Part shown: in pieces, positions 32,720 to 40,950 of the stretch
Layout: each line of letters opens with the position of its first letter
How positions within the stretch are numbered: the first letter of the stretch is position 1
Source: Actinomadura nitritigenes
Lineage (GTDB): Bacteria; Actinomycetota; Actinomycetes; Streptosporangiales; Streptosporangiaceae
NCBI RefSeq assembly: GCF_017573545.1
Contig: NZ_JAGEOK010000054.1
Location: 1-45,501 of the forward strand
Reading direction: 5' to 3'
Length of the DNA stretch: 45,501 nucleotides
Position numbers and translations under genes: made by a program
The notes under the pieces: model-generated
The model's input: the letters and a program-made list of their open reading frames with translations, nothing else
Databases searched by the model: none
What the model was told of the DNA's origin: nothing

Positions 32720-33400
32720 GTGACCGTCCGCGTGGTGCTGGCCGATGACCAGTCCCTTGTACGGGCCGGTTTCCGGGTGATCGTGAACTCGGCCCCCGAC
32801 CTGATGGTCGTGGGAGAGGCCGCGAACGGCCGGGAAGCGGTCGAGCTGACCCGGGCGACGAAACCGGACGTCGTGTTGATGGACGTCCGAATGCCCGAAG
32901 TGGACGGGTTGGCCGCCGCGGGCCAGATCACCGCCGACAAGGCCCTGGCCGCCACACGGATCCTCGTGCTCACCACTTTCGAAATGGACGAGTACGTGTT
33001 CGCGGCCCTGCGCGCCGGCGCGAGCGGATTCCTCGGAAAAGGAGCGGAACCAGAGGAACTGCAGAGAGCGATCCGAGCCGTCGCCCGGGGCGACGCGTTG
33101 CTCTCTCCAGCGGCAACGCGCGGCCTCATCACCCGCTTTCTCGCCGGCCCCGCCTTCGAGCCCTCCGAGCACGCGCGGAAACGGCTCGCCGAACTGACCG
33201 GCCGGGAGCGCGATGTACTCGTCCAGGTCGCCGCCGGACGGACCAACGAGGAGATCGCCGATCGACTGGGCATCAGCCCGGCCACCGCCAAGACCCACGT
33301 GAACCACGCCATGACCAAGCTGCGCGCCCGTGACCGGGCGCAACTGGTCGTCATCGCGTACGAGACGGGGCTGGCGCGCCCACCCGGACTCCTGCCCTGA
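32720..33400 (+). CDS. NarL/FixJ-type response regulator, orphan
   Basis: A 226-residue two-component response regulator. The receiver domain starts VTVRVVLADDQSLVRAGFRV with acidic Asp9-Asp10, phosphoacceptor Asp55 in VVLMDVRMPEVDG and the conserved Lys in GFLGKGAEPEEL. A LuxR-type HTH follows at about 160-220 (LTGRERDVLVQVAAGRTNEE; ADRLGISPATAKTHVNHAM). The GTG at 32720 gives the family start; an in-frame ATG at 32669 is an alternative. No histidine kinase is encoded next to it. The bases just before the GTG end another frame in TGA with GTGA overlap geometry, as if a kinase once preceded it. It lies 221 bp upstream of an MMPL gene on the same strand, a possible target. Confidence 0.9.
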   Translation: MTVRVVLADDQSLVRAGFRVIVNSAPDLMVVGEAANGREAVELTRATKPDVVLMDVRMPEVDGLAAAGQITADKALAATRILVLTTFEMDEYVFAALRAGASGFLGKGAEPEELQRAIRAVARGDALLSPAATRGLITRFLAGPAFEPSEHARKRLAELTGRERDVLVQVAAGRTNEEIADRLGISPATAKTHVNHAMTKLRARDRAQLVVIAYETGLARPPGLLP

Positions 33401-33621
33401 TCGCCATCGATCCCTTTTTGCTTACTGCGCGTCACCGTTCCAGCCGCACCGTATTTTCGCATGCCATCTGTTATTCGAGCTTCTTTGCCGAAAGGCTACT
33501 CATGCAGTACGAGGGCGGAGAACTACCGCAACCGCGGTAGTCCGGGACCCTTCGTCGGACGGACGAATCCACACCGGCCGCGAGCTCACACTGGAGTTTC
33601 CAACGAACATAGGAGCTCACA

Positions 33622-35820
33622 TTGTCGGCTCTCGCACGCTGGTGTTATCGACATCGGCTCGTCGTCGTCCTTCTCTGGCTGGGCGCCCTCGCCTTGATCG
33701 GTGTCACCTCGAACGTGATGGGGTCGGCCTACAAGGACACGTTCTCCGTTCCCGGAACCGAGTCCACCGAGGCCGTCGATCTGCTGAGGACGTCACTTCC
33801 CGCGCAGTCGGGGGACAGCGCCACGCTCGTCTGGCAGACGGCCGGCAGCGGCGATGTCCGGGACGGCGCGGTCCGGGGGCGGATGACCGCGACGATGGAA
33901 CGGATCGCCGGGCTGCCGTCCGTCGCGTCCGTGACCAGCCCCTACAGCGCGGCCGGGAAACGGCAGGTCAGCGGTGACGGCCGCATCGCCTACGCGCAGG
34001 TCACCTTCACCCGGCTGTCGAACGAGCTGCCGAAGGCGGATGTGCAGCACGTGGTGGACACCGCGAAGAGTGCGCGGACCGCGGGCCTGCGCGTCGAGGT
34101 CGGAGGCGGGACGATCAGCCGGGTCGAGGAGACTCCCCCGGGCAGCAGCGAACTGGTGGGCGTCGCCGCCGCCGCGATCGTGCTGTTCGTCGCCTTCGGC
34201 TCGCTGTTCGCCATGCTCGTCCCGATCCTGACCGCGGTCGCCGGGGTGGGAACCGGGCTCATGACCGTGGGCATGCTCACCCACACGATGACCATCGGGG
34301 AGGTCGGCCCCATCCTGGGCGCCTTGATCGGGCTCGGTGTGGGCATCGACTACGCCCTCTTCATCGTCACCCGGCACCGGGCGGGGCTGAAGTCGGGTAT
34401 GCCGGTCGAGGACTCGGTGGTGAGGGCGATCGACACCTCGGGACGGGCGGTGTTGTTCGCCGGCGGCACGGTGGTGATCGCGCTGCTCGGGCTGTTCGTG
34501 CTCGGGATGGGCTTCCTCGACGGGCTGGCGGTCGCCTCGGCCACCACGGTCGTGGCCACCGTCCTGGCCGCGGTCACCCTGCTCCCCGCGCTGCTCGGCC
34601 TCCTCGGGATGCGGTCGCTGAGCCGCCGCGAGAGGCGGCGCCTGGCGGGCACCGCCGCAGCGGGCGGTCCGGCCGGGAAGGCGGGCGTGTGGCAGCGCTG
34701 GGCACGCATGGTGGAGCGGCGGCCCGGGATGCTGTCGGCCGTCGCGGTCGTGCTCGTCGGTGTGCTGTCCGTGCCGGTGCTGTCCCTGCGCCTGGGCTCG
34801 TCCGACGCGGGGAACAATCCCGCGTCGACGACGTCCAGGCAGGCGTACGACCTGCTCGCGGACGGGTTCGGGCCCGGCTTCAACGGGCCGCTGGAACTGG
34901 TCGCCAGGACCCCCGCGCCGGCGGATCGGCAGGCGCTCGGACGACTGGTCTCGGCCGTCGCCCGCACGAAGGGCGTGGCGGGGGTCGCGGCGATGCCGAT
35001 GCCGCCGGGCTCGGCGGTCGGCGTCGTCCAGGTGATCCCGACGACGTCGCCGCAGTCGAAGCAGACCTCCGACCTGATCGGGCGGTTGCGCCACGACGTC
35101 GTCCCGGCGGCGGAGAAGGGCACCACGCTGAGGGTCTACGTCGGCGGCCAGACCGCGATGTTCGACGACTTCGCCGACGTCCTGGCCGGAAAGCTGCCGC
35201 TCTTCCTCGGCGTGATCATCACTCTGGGCTTCATCCTGCTGCTCGCCGCGTTCCGCAGCCTGCTGGTGCCGGTCATCGCGGCGGTGATGAACGTGCTGGC
35301 CGCGGGAGCCTCGTTCGGCGTGGTCGTCGCCTTCTTCCAGTGGGGCTGGGGCGTCTCGCCGCTCGGCCTCGGCTCCTCCGGGCCGGTGGAGTCGTTCCTG
35401 CCGGTGATCATGCTGTCCATCCTGTTCGGGCTGTCGATGGACTACCAGGTGTTCCTCGTCAGCCGCATGCACGAGGAGTGGTTGCGCAGCCGCGACAACC
35501 GGCGGGCCGTGAACGTCGGGCAGGCCGAGACGGGCCGGGTCATCACCGCGGCGGCCACGATCATGATCGCGGTGTTCGCGGCGTTCGCCGCCGGCGGTCA
35601 GCGGGTCATCGCGGAGTTCGGCATCGGCCTGGCGGCCGCGGTCGCCCTGGACGCCTTCATCCTGCGGACGGTCCTCGTTCCCGCCGCCATGCATCTGCTC
35701 GGCCGCGCCAACTGGTGGGTCCCCCGATGGCTGGACCGGCGCCTGCCGCACCTGTCGGTCGAGCCCGCGGACGATCCGCCCCCCGTCCACGAGCCGCGCC
35801 TCGAACCCAGCGCTCGCTGA
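33622..35820 (+). CDS. MMPL/RND-family transporter
   Basis: A 732-residue MMPL exporter starting at TTG 33622 with AGGAG 6 nt upstream. It has a first helix (LVVVLLWLGALALIGVTSNV), an extracytoplasmic loop with SVPGTESTEAVDLL, a TM block with GLGVGIDYALFIVTRHRAGL, a second loop with ADGFGPGFNGPLELV, and a second block with LFGLSMDYQVFLVSRMHEEW. Organisation and length match the MMPL gene at 376-2634, and both have the AYDLLADGFGPGFNGPL segment, but they are diverged rather than recent duplicates. A strong hairpin terminator follows. Substrate unknown. Confidence 0.93.
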   Translation: MSALARWCYRHRLVVVLLWLGALALIGVTSNVMGSAYKDTFSVPGTESTEAVDLLRTSLPAQSGDSATLVWQTAGSGDVRDGAVRGRMTATMERIAGLPSVASVTSPYSAAGKRQVSGDGRIAYAQVTFTRLSNELPKADVQHVVDTAKSARTAGLRVEVGGGTISRVEETPPGSSELVGVAAAAIVLFVAFGSLFAMLVPILTAVAGVGTGLMTVGMLTHTMTIGEVGPILGALIGLGVGIDYALFIVTRHRAGLKSGMPVEDSVVRAIDTSGRAVLFAGGTVVIALLGLFVLGMGFLDGLAVASATTVVATVLAAVTLLPALLGLLGMRSLSRRERRRLAGTAAAGGPAGKAGVWQRWARMVERRPGMLSAVAVVLVGVLSVPVLSLRLGSSDAGNNPASTTSRQAYDLLADGFGPGFNGPLELVARTPAPADRQALGRLVSAVARTKGVAGVAAMPMPPGSAVGVVQVIPTTSPQSKQTSDLIGRLRHDVVPAAEKGTTLRVYVGGQTAMFDDFADVLAGKLPLFLGVIITLGFILLLAAFRSLLVPVIAAVMNVLAAGASFGVVVAFFQWGWGVSPLGLGSSGPVESFLPVIMLSILFGLSMDYQVFLVSRMHEEWLRSRDNRRAVNVGQAETGRVITAAATIMIAVFAAFAAGGQRVIAEFGIGLAAAVALDAFILRTVLVPAAMHLLGRANWWVPRWLDRRLPHLSVEPADDPPPVHEPRLEPSAR

Positions 35821-35837
35821 GAAGATCCCCCGGCCCG

Positions 35838-35878
35838 CCGGGTCGGCGTCCCGGTTCCGATCCAGGACGCCGACCCGG
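35838..35878 (+). terminator. Strong hairpin terminator after the MMPL gene
   Basis: CCGGGTCGGCGTCC and GGACGCCGACCCGG form a perfect 14-bp stem around a 13-nt loop, 17 bp after the transporter stop. There is no T-tract, the usual form of actinobacterial terminators. The 258 bp after it (35879-36136) holds nothing I recognise. Confidence 0.7.
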
Positions 35879-36136
35879 GCGAGGAGTCCAAGCCGCACCC
35901 GTGCTCGCGGCGGCACCGGATCGCATGCCCGACCTTCTCGGGGCTCACGGCAGTGCGGCCGCGCGGGCCTCACGGGTGAGGGCAGGACCCGCGCAAGACG
36001 GCGAACCCCGGCCAGCAGGGGCCGTACGAGAGACGGTGACGCCGTCGACGCGGAACATCTCGTCCCAACGGTCGGCGCGAGCCCGTGCCCGGTCGAGCCG
36101 GCCGCCGGTGAGTGCCCGGCCTCGGCAAGGGGCGAA

Positions 36137-36544
36137 TCACGGTGTCCGGCGGTCAGATCCAGGGTGCGCTGGCCGGGTGGAGCGGGTGCTGATGATCTCC
36201 AGTGCCGGCCCGAAGATGCTGGAGACCCAATCCGGAGCCACGAGCAGACCCAGCGCTACCTGTCCGCCAGGTACGTCGTGGCCCGTGCTCCAGCCGAGCC
36301 AGTTCATGACCTGAGCACCCATCAGAAGTTCGGTGTGAGGCCGACCACGTTCACGGAGTTCGCCCGCCGCCATGCAGGTGTGTTCCGCGGCGAGGAGACG
36401 GTTTCCAACGCGTCGAAATTCGGCTGGCGATCCTAGCTCCATGGAGTCGTTGAGGGCCTGCGGAAAGTACTCATAGGCCTCGTCGAAGTCGATCGGCCAC
36501 CTGGCCATCCGCCGCGGATCCACCGCGGAAAGAAGCGCAGTCAT
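36137..36544 (-). CDS. Hypothetical protein
   Basis: A 135-residue ORF from ATG 36544, reading MTALLSAVDPRRMARWPIDF, DEAYEYFPQALNDSMELG, then LLAAEHTCMAAGELRERGRP and MGAQVMNWLGWSTGHDVPGG. I do not recognise it. Composition looks protein-like, without the Arg/Pro-rich pattern of shadow frames, but the ribosome-binding site is weak. It sits in a region of gene debris and may itself be a truncated gene. The open frame continues upstream to 36661 without convincing sequence. Confidence 0.4.
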   Translation of the reverse strand: MTALLSAVDPRRMARWPIDFDEAYEYFPQALNDSMELGSPAEFRRVGNRLLAAEHTCMAAGELRERGRPHTELLMGAQVMNWLGWSTGHDVPGGQVALGLLVAPDWVSSIFGPALEIISTRSTRPAHPGSDRRTP

Positions 36545-36959
36545 AATGGGTGCGTCGCCTTCGGGGCAGGGCACGAGCAAGTCGATCCGGCGACGCAACG
36601 TCCCGCTCGTCGGCGTTGGAATAGCCGCCCAGATGCTGTCCGGAGCCGAGATCGCGACCATCGAGGGCTTCCTCGGAGGGGGCCGGCGGGCTGGCTTTCA
36701 CCCCCGACGGCAAGACCCTGGCCGCCCCGACCGGCGACACCTTGCGGAGGCATTGAGACCCGCGTCCGGCCTTGCTGGCCGTGAGCCGCTGACCGCGCCG
36801 GAATCGGTTCGAGGTGAGGACGACGCAAGCCCCCTCACCTCGAACCGGCATGTCTTTGCGAGCGCGTGTGCAGGTCAGTGACCGCGTCACAGTCCTGCGG
36901 ACCAGCAGTGCGGATGCGCAGCGGAGAAGCACTCGTGATCCATACAACAGAGGCTCTGC
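36545..36959. other. 415-bp stretch of gene debris
   Basis: No intact gene is supportable here. The only recognisable item is the WD40-like scrap at 36691-36756. It is followed at 36960 by the broken MmcQ/YjbR gene, so the segment looks like accumulated deletions. Confidence 0.45.
36691..36756 (+). pseudogene. WD40-repeat scrap
   Basis: One frame reads LAFTPDGKTLAAPTGDTLRR, then His and TGA. LAFSPDGKTLA is the characteristic blade start of bacterial WD40 proteins. Only one incomplete blade is left, so this is residue of a lost gene or a coincidence. Confidence 0.35.
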
Positions 36960-37221
36960 GAGACCGACATCGGCGTACTGTACGTCGGCGACGAGGCGGA
37001 GAAGCAGGCGTGGCTGCTCGGTGAGCCGGAACGCTTCTTCGCCACACCCGCCTACGACCGGATCCCCTCTGGTCATGCTGGGGCTCGACAGAGTGGACCT
37101 CGACCATCTGAAAGAGCTCATCACCGATGCCTGGCGCATGCGTGCGCCGGATACGCTCGTCGGTGACCTCGACGCCGCGGTCGATCAGCCCAGCACAGAT
37201 CCCGAATGGTGTTCAGCGTAG
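36960..37221 (+). pseudogene. MmcQ/YjbR-family DNA-binding-like protein, truncated and frameshifted
   Basis: Frame one (from 36960) reads ETDIGVLYVGDEAEKQAWLL, GEPERFFATPAYDRIP. About 37070 the match moves to another frame, LVMLGLDRVDLDHLKELI, TDAWRMRAPDTLVGDLDA, ending at TAG/TGA near 37221. Together this matches the C-terminal two thirds of MmcQ/YjbR proteins (FFTTPHYxGYPxVLVRL..ID.DEL.ELL.DAWR.RAP). The N-terminus is missing because a stop lies just upstream. Inactive. Confidence 0.7.
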
Positions 37222-37420
37222 TTCGACTTCGATGCCATGTTCCGTGAGCGTTCCAGGAGCGTTTGGAGGGTATTCGACCTCCCTATGGACCGCCAATTCA
37301 TTCCGCCTCTACGAGAACTTGCCCTCTCCCCTGCCCGTCCTCTTCGTTCTACGCGTCCCCTGGCTCCGCCACGCTCGTCCCGGCGGCGGCCGTGGTGGAG
37401 CCGGGGACGTCCGGCGTCCT

Positions 37421-38416
37421 CTAACGCTCGACCGTCAGGACGATCTTGCCGAACTGGGTGTTGGACTCCAGGTGGCGGTGGGCCTCGACGACGTCGTCCA
37501 GGGTGAAGACGCGGTCGATCACGGGGGCCAGGGAACCGGCGCGGAGGCCGGCGTCGATGAAGTGCCTGGCGCGGTGCAGGCGGGAGGCGTCGAGGGTGAG
37601 CTCGGTGAAGGCGTAGGTGCGGATGTTGCGGCCCTGGAAGTCGGGTGCCAGGGGCATCGGCGCGGGAGTGGGGTCCAGCCAGCCGTAGAACAGCAGGTTG
37701 CCGTCCGGCACGACGGTCTGGACGAGGGTATTGACCGCGGGCCCCATGATGGCGTCGACGGCCAGCCGGACGCCCCGGCCGTCGGTCACGGCGTGGACCT
37801 CCTTGACAAGGTCGTCCTCTTCGGTGGCGATGACGTGGGCGGCGCCGGCGTCCTGGAGTCGCTGCTTCTTGGCGCTGGTGCGGGTGGTGGCGATGGGCAC
37901 GGCACCGATGTGGTTGGCGACCTGGATGGCCGCCAGCCCGGCACTGCTGGACGCGGCGTTGATGAGCACGGTGTCGCCGGGACGGACGCCGCCGAACTCC
38001 ACCAGGAGGCCGTAGGCGGTGGTGTAGGACATCCAGGTCGCGGCGCCGGTCACCGCGTCGACCCCGTCGGGACGGCGCACGAGGGCGTGTGCGGGCAGGA
38101 TCGCCGACTCACCGTAGGTGCCGTACTCGGTCATCAGGAAACGGGGCACCGTGCTGACCGCGTCGCCGAGGGCGAAGTCCTCGACGCCTTCGCCGACGGC
38201 CTCCACAACGCCGGCGGCCTCATATCCGAGCTGGGACGCGGGAAAGTCGGGCGGATAGATATAGGTGCCGGACCGGAAAAGCGCCTCCGCCCGGTTCAGG
38301 CCGATCGCGTCGACGCGGACGCGGACCTCGCCCTTTCCGGGGTCGCAGAGGTCGATCTCCTTCAGGCGGAGCACCTCGGGCCCGCCGAGTTCGTCGAAAA
38401 GCACGGTCTTGGTCAT
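37421..38416 (-). CDS. Zinc-independent quinone oxidoreductase-type dehydrogenase
   Basis: A 331-residue MDR protein starting MTKTVLFDELGGPEVLRLKE at ATG 38416, with GAGGGAG about 8 nt upstream (an upstream in-frame start at 38464 lacks this). The catalytic domain has IGLNRAEALFRSGTYIYPPD and LGYEAAGVVEAVGEGVEDF, and the Rossmann domain GDTVLINAASSSAGLAAIQV and GRGVRLAVDAIMGPAVNTL. It ends QFGKIVLTVER, as in QOR enzymes. Divergent from an AraC regulator with 131 bp between; presumably induced by it in response to a quinone or carbonyl. Confidence 0.92.
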   Translation of the reverse strand: MTKTVLFDELGGPEVLRLKEIDLCDPGKGEVRVRVDAIGLNRAEALFRSGTYIYPPDFPASQLGYEAAGVVEAVGEGVEDFALGDAVSTVPRFLMTEYGTYGESAILPAHALVRRPDGVDAVTGAATWMSYTTAYGLLVEFGGVRPGDTVLINAASSSAGLAAIQVANHIGAVPIATTRTSAKKQRLQDAGAAHVIATEEDDLVKEVHAVTDGRGVRLAVDAIMGPAVNTLVQTVVPDGNLLFYGWLDPTPAPMPLAPDFQGRNIRTYAFTELTLDASRLHRARHFIDAGLRAGSLAPVIDRVFTLDDVVEAHRHLESNTQFGKIVLTVER

Positions 38417-38478
38417 GGTGAGCTCCCTCAGTCGGCACCCGCGTCGCAGCGGGTGGATGCTCACACACTAGAAAGGCG

Positions 38479-38541
38479 CGATCGATACCATCAATAAGTG
38501 ATCATCCACCATGACCAATCGATCGTCTCATGTTCTAGACT
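38479..38541. promoter_or_regulatory. AraC/oxidoreductase control region with inverted repeat and leaderless -10
   Basis: CGATCGAT (38479-38486) and ATCGATCG (38518-38525) are complementary 8-mers 31 bp apart, a spacing suited to a looping or dimeric regulator. TAGACT (38536-38541) lies 6 nt before the AraC ATG at 38548 with no ribosome-binding site, so that transcript is probably leaderless. Confidence 0.45.
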
Positions 38542-38547
38542 TTCGCC

Positions 38548-39450
38548 ATGGACGTCCTCAGCGACGCGATCACCGCCATGCGCACCGGAAGACCGCACGC
38601 CAACCGCCACCGGTTGCGCGCGCCATGGGGCATGCGCTTCGCCGGCGGTCACGGCTGCGCGTTCCACGTCGTCCTGCAGGGATCGTGCTGGCTCCTTCCC
38701 CCCGACGGCGCGCCGCCCCACCAGCTCGGCGCGGGCGATGTGGTGTTCCTGCGCGACACCGGCGCGCACGGGCTGGCCGACGCCCCCGCCAGCCCTTTGC
38801 GCGACTTCGACGTCCGCCGCCCCGAGACCCCCGCGGGCGGCGACGGCGCCCTCACCGTCGTGCTGTGCGGCGCCTATCTGCTGGACCGCAGCAGGGCGCA
38901 TCCCCTGCTGTCGGAGGTTCCGCCCGTCGCCCATCTGCCGGCCCGGATCGGGCGCCACGCCGACCTGCGCGCCGCCGTCGACCTGCTCGGCGCCGAGGTG
39001 GGACGGCCCCGCCCCGGCGCGGGCGCCATCGTGCCCGCGCTGCTGGACACGCTGCTGCTGTACATCCTGCGCGCCTGGTTCGAGGAGCGCGCCGAGGACC
39101 CGGCGGCCACCGGCTGGACGGCGGCGCTCGCCGACCCGGCGATCGCGGCCGCCCTCACCGCCATCCACGACGCCCCGGACCGGCCGTGGACGGTGGCCGA
39201 GCTCGGGGCGCGGGCGGGACTGTCCCGGGCGGCCTTCGCCGGCCGGTTCACCGCGCTGGTCGGGCAGCCCCCGCTGACCTATCTGACCTGGTGGCGCATG
39301 ACGATCGCCGCGCGGCTGCTACGCGAGGCCAACGCACCGCTGCTCACGGTGGCCCGCCAGGTCGGCTACTCCTCCGACATCGCGTTCGCCGCCGCGTTCA
39401 AACGCCGGTACGGCACCACCCCCGGCCGCTACCGGGCCGCCCCCGCCTGA
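38548..39450 (+). CDS. AraC-family transcriptional regulator with cupin-type N-domain
   Basis: A 300-residue activator/repressor. The N-terminal half is an AraC_binding/Cupin_6-like sensor (GMRFAGGHGCAFHVVLQGSC; HQLGAGDVVFLRDTGAHGLA). The C-terminal double HTH is at about 195-295 (WTVAELGARAGLSRAAFAGR; LTVARQVGYSSDIAFAAAFK; RYGTTPGRYR). The cupin domain in this group senses small molecules, including aromatics and quinones in some cases. It is divergent from the quinone oxidoreductase at 37421-38416, its likely target. Confidence 0.92.
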   Translation: MDVLSDAITAMRTGRPHANRHRLRAPWGMRFAGGHGCAFHVVLQGSCWLLPPDGAPPHQLGAGDVVFLRDTGAHGLADAPASPLRDFDVRRPETPAGGDGALTVVLCGAYLLDRSRAHPLLSEVPPVAHLPARIGRHADLRAAVDLLGAEVGRPRPGAGAIVPALLDTLLLYILRAWFEERAEDPAATGWTAALADPAIAAALTAIHDAPDRPWTVAELGARAGLSRAAFAGRFTALVGQPPLTYLTWWRMTIAARLLREANAPLLTVARQVGYSSDIAFAAAFKRRYGTTPGRYRAAPA

Positions 39451-39511
39451 CCCGCCGGCGCCGCCGCGGCGTCCGGACGAGGTCAGGGCGAGCGGGCGTG
39501 GAACCGGCATC

Positions 39512-39767
39512 TCAAGAAGCCCGGAACGCCTGGACGTCCAGCACGATGTCGATCCTGTCCGCGATGATGATCTCGGCTGCCGCCGGCGACCAGGCCGAAG
39601 GTGACACCGAAGTCGCGACGGCCGATCGTCGTCCGGGCGGAGAAGCCGATGCGCGGTTTCCCCGGAGGCCGGTCGGCCCGAGCCGATGAACTCGACCTCC
39701 AGGTCCCCGGCCGGGTGATGTCGCGGGCCGTCAGCTCGCCTGCGAGCACCCGGGAGCCGGTCGACAC
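39512..39767 (-). pseudogene. YceI-family protein, frameshifted fragment
   Basis: Minus-strand frames read STGSRVLAGELTARDITRPG, then (other frame) DLEVEFIGSG, back to GKPRIGFSARTTIGRRDFG and VTFGLVAG, then (third frame) AAEIIIADRIDIVLDVQAFR, Ala-Ser and TGA at 39512-39514. This is the C-terminal half of YceI lipocalin-like proteins with several frameshifts. The N-terminus is missing where the sequence meets the epimerase relic. Inactive. Confidence 0.7.
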
Positions 39768-40260
39768 CGCGACGGCGCGGTTGCTTGCCGCCCGGGGCTA
39801 GCGCGTACGCGTGCTCACCCGTCGGGGCACCGGCCCCGACGACCCCGCGGTCGAGCGCGTCGCCGCCGACGCGAGCGCCCCCGCCGACCTGCGCCGCACC
39901 GCCCTACTGGCGCTGGCCGGAGGAGTCCCCACCTCCGTGGCGGTCCGTCCTGGCCGCCGCCGAAGCGACCGGCGCGGTGCTCGCCAACGCCGGCAACCTG
40001 TACGGCTACACCCCCGTCACCGAGCCGATCACCAAGGACGTGCCGCTCACCGCCGCTACCAGGAAGGGACGGGCACGGGCACGGATGTGGACCGACGCCA
40101 TCCAAGCCCACCGGGCCGGGCGGCTACGCACCACCGGGGCACGCGCCTCCGACTGCATCGGCCCCGGCGCCCTGTCCTGGCTGACCGAGACCGTCCTCAA
40201 GCCGGTCGCCGCCGGAAAGCGCGCGATGGCCCCGGCCGACGATCACGTACCGGAAGCCCG
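39760..40260 (+). pseudogene. NAD-dependent epimerase/dehydratase (SDR) relic
   Basis: The reading starts mid-protein: DTATARLLAARG, TAG (39799-39801), RVRVLTRRGTGPDDPAVERV, AADASAPADLRR. After a frameshift near 39900 it continues CAAPPYWRWPEESPPPWRS, LAAAEATGAVLANAGNLYGY, TPVTEPITKDVPLTAATRKG and ARMWTDAIQAHRAGRLRTTG, to GPGALSWLTETVLKPVAAGK. This matches extended-SDR epimerases (LYGYGPV, catalytic region and below). An internal stop, a frameshift and loss of both ends mark it as dead. Confidence 0.72.
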
Positions 40261-40291
40261 CCCCGCCACTTGGCCCGCTGTCCGGGACCCC

Positions 40292-40777
40292 TTACGCCGC
40301 CCGGGCCAGAGTGAGGCCGATGCCCGTGCCCAGCCCAGAGCCGAAGGCCAGGTGCACGAGCAGTTCCACGGCCGGCTCCAGGTAGCGGGCGTTGGCCAGC
40401 GGCCCCGCGTCCACCAGGTCGAACCCGAGCTGCGCACCCAGGTCGAGGACGGTCTTCTTGGCGGCGTCGTCGTCGCTGGCCACGGGCAGGAGGTGCGTCC
40501 TGCCGCCGAGGTCTGGAGTGGCCGTGTTGGCGGCGAAGACGGTGTTGAAGGCCTTGACCACCCTGGCCCCGGGCAGTGCTTCGGCGACCTGCTCGCCCGC
40601 CGAGGTGGTGTGCCCGATGGTGAGGGACATGAAGTCGGGTGACTCGGGGTTGGTGACGTCAATGACGATCTTGCCGTCCAGTGCCCGCTTCACCTCCTCA
40701 TCGAGCCGGGCGACCACCGGGAAGCGCACGGCGAGCACGTCGACGCCGCCGTCGCCCAGATCCTCGTGCTCGATCAC
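40292..40777 (-). pseudogene. F420-dependent NADP reductase-like protein lacking its Rossmann N-terminus
   Basis: A 161-codon frame reads VDVLAVRFPVVARLDEEVKR, LDGKIVIDVTNPESPDFMSL, GEQVAEALPGARVVKAFNTV, and VASDDDAAKKTVLDLGAQLG, ending GTGIGLTLARAA. This is the NPD/coenzyme F420-dependent oxidoreductase family (normally about 200 residues), but the GxGxxG nucleotide-binding start is absent and the ORF begins in mid-domain. Probably inactive. It might be annotated as a short CDS. Confidence 0.65.
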
Positions 40778-40906
40778 CTATCGACGCTGCGCCGGCTCGC
40801 TGCGGGTCGCGATGTGGTTGCCAGTCGCTGATGCTGCACCGCCGATTTCCACCTACGTCGCGCGTGCCGATCCGAAAACAGTCGCCGCGCCACCGATCGG
40901 TTTGGC

Positions 40907-40934
40907 TTGCTCGAGGTGTCTAGACATGTAGGAC
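40907..40934 (+). promoter_or_regulatory. Promoter with palindrome in its spacer, upstream of the flavoprotein operon
   Basis: TTGCTC (40907-40912) and TAGGAC (40929-40934) are 16 bp apart, and the perfect palindrome TGTCTAGACA (40917-40926) fills the spacer. This is a classic repressor-operator layout; no regulator gene is adjacent. Confidence 0.45.
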
Positions 40935-40950
40935 CGTTGAGGAGGTGCCT

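Noticed and set aside
376..35820. The two MMPL genes as a recent duplication
   Set aside because: Only motif-level similarity, different neighbours, loops and starts; they look like ancient paralogues or separate acquisitions.
33793..35973. 726-codon minus-strand ORF opposite the MMPL gene
   Set aside because: His/Asp/Arg/Gln-rich composition, no domain, and fully antisense to a clear transporter; a GC-skew shadow. The same holds for 15354-17024, 16976-18328, 18795-20159, 22314-24143 and 37127-38497.
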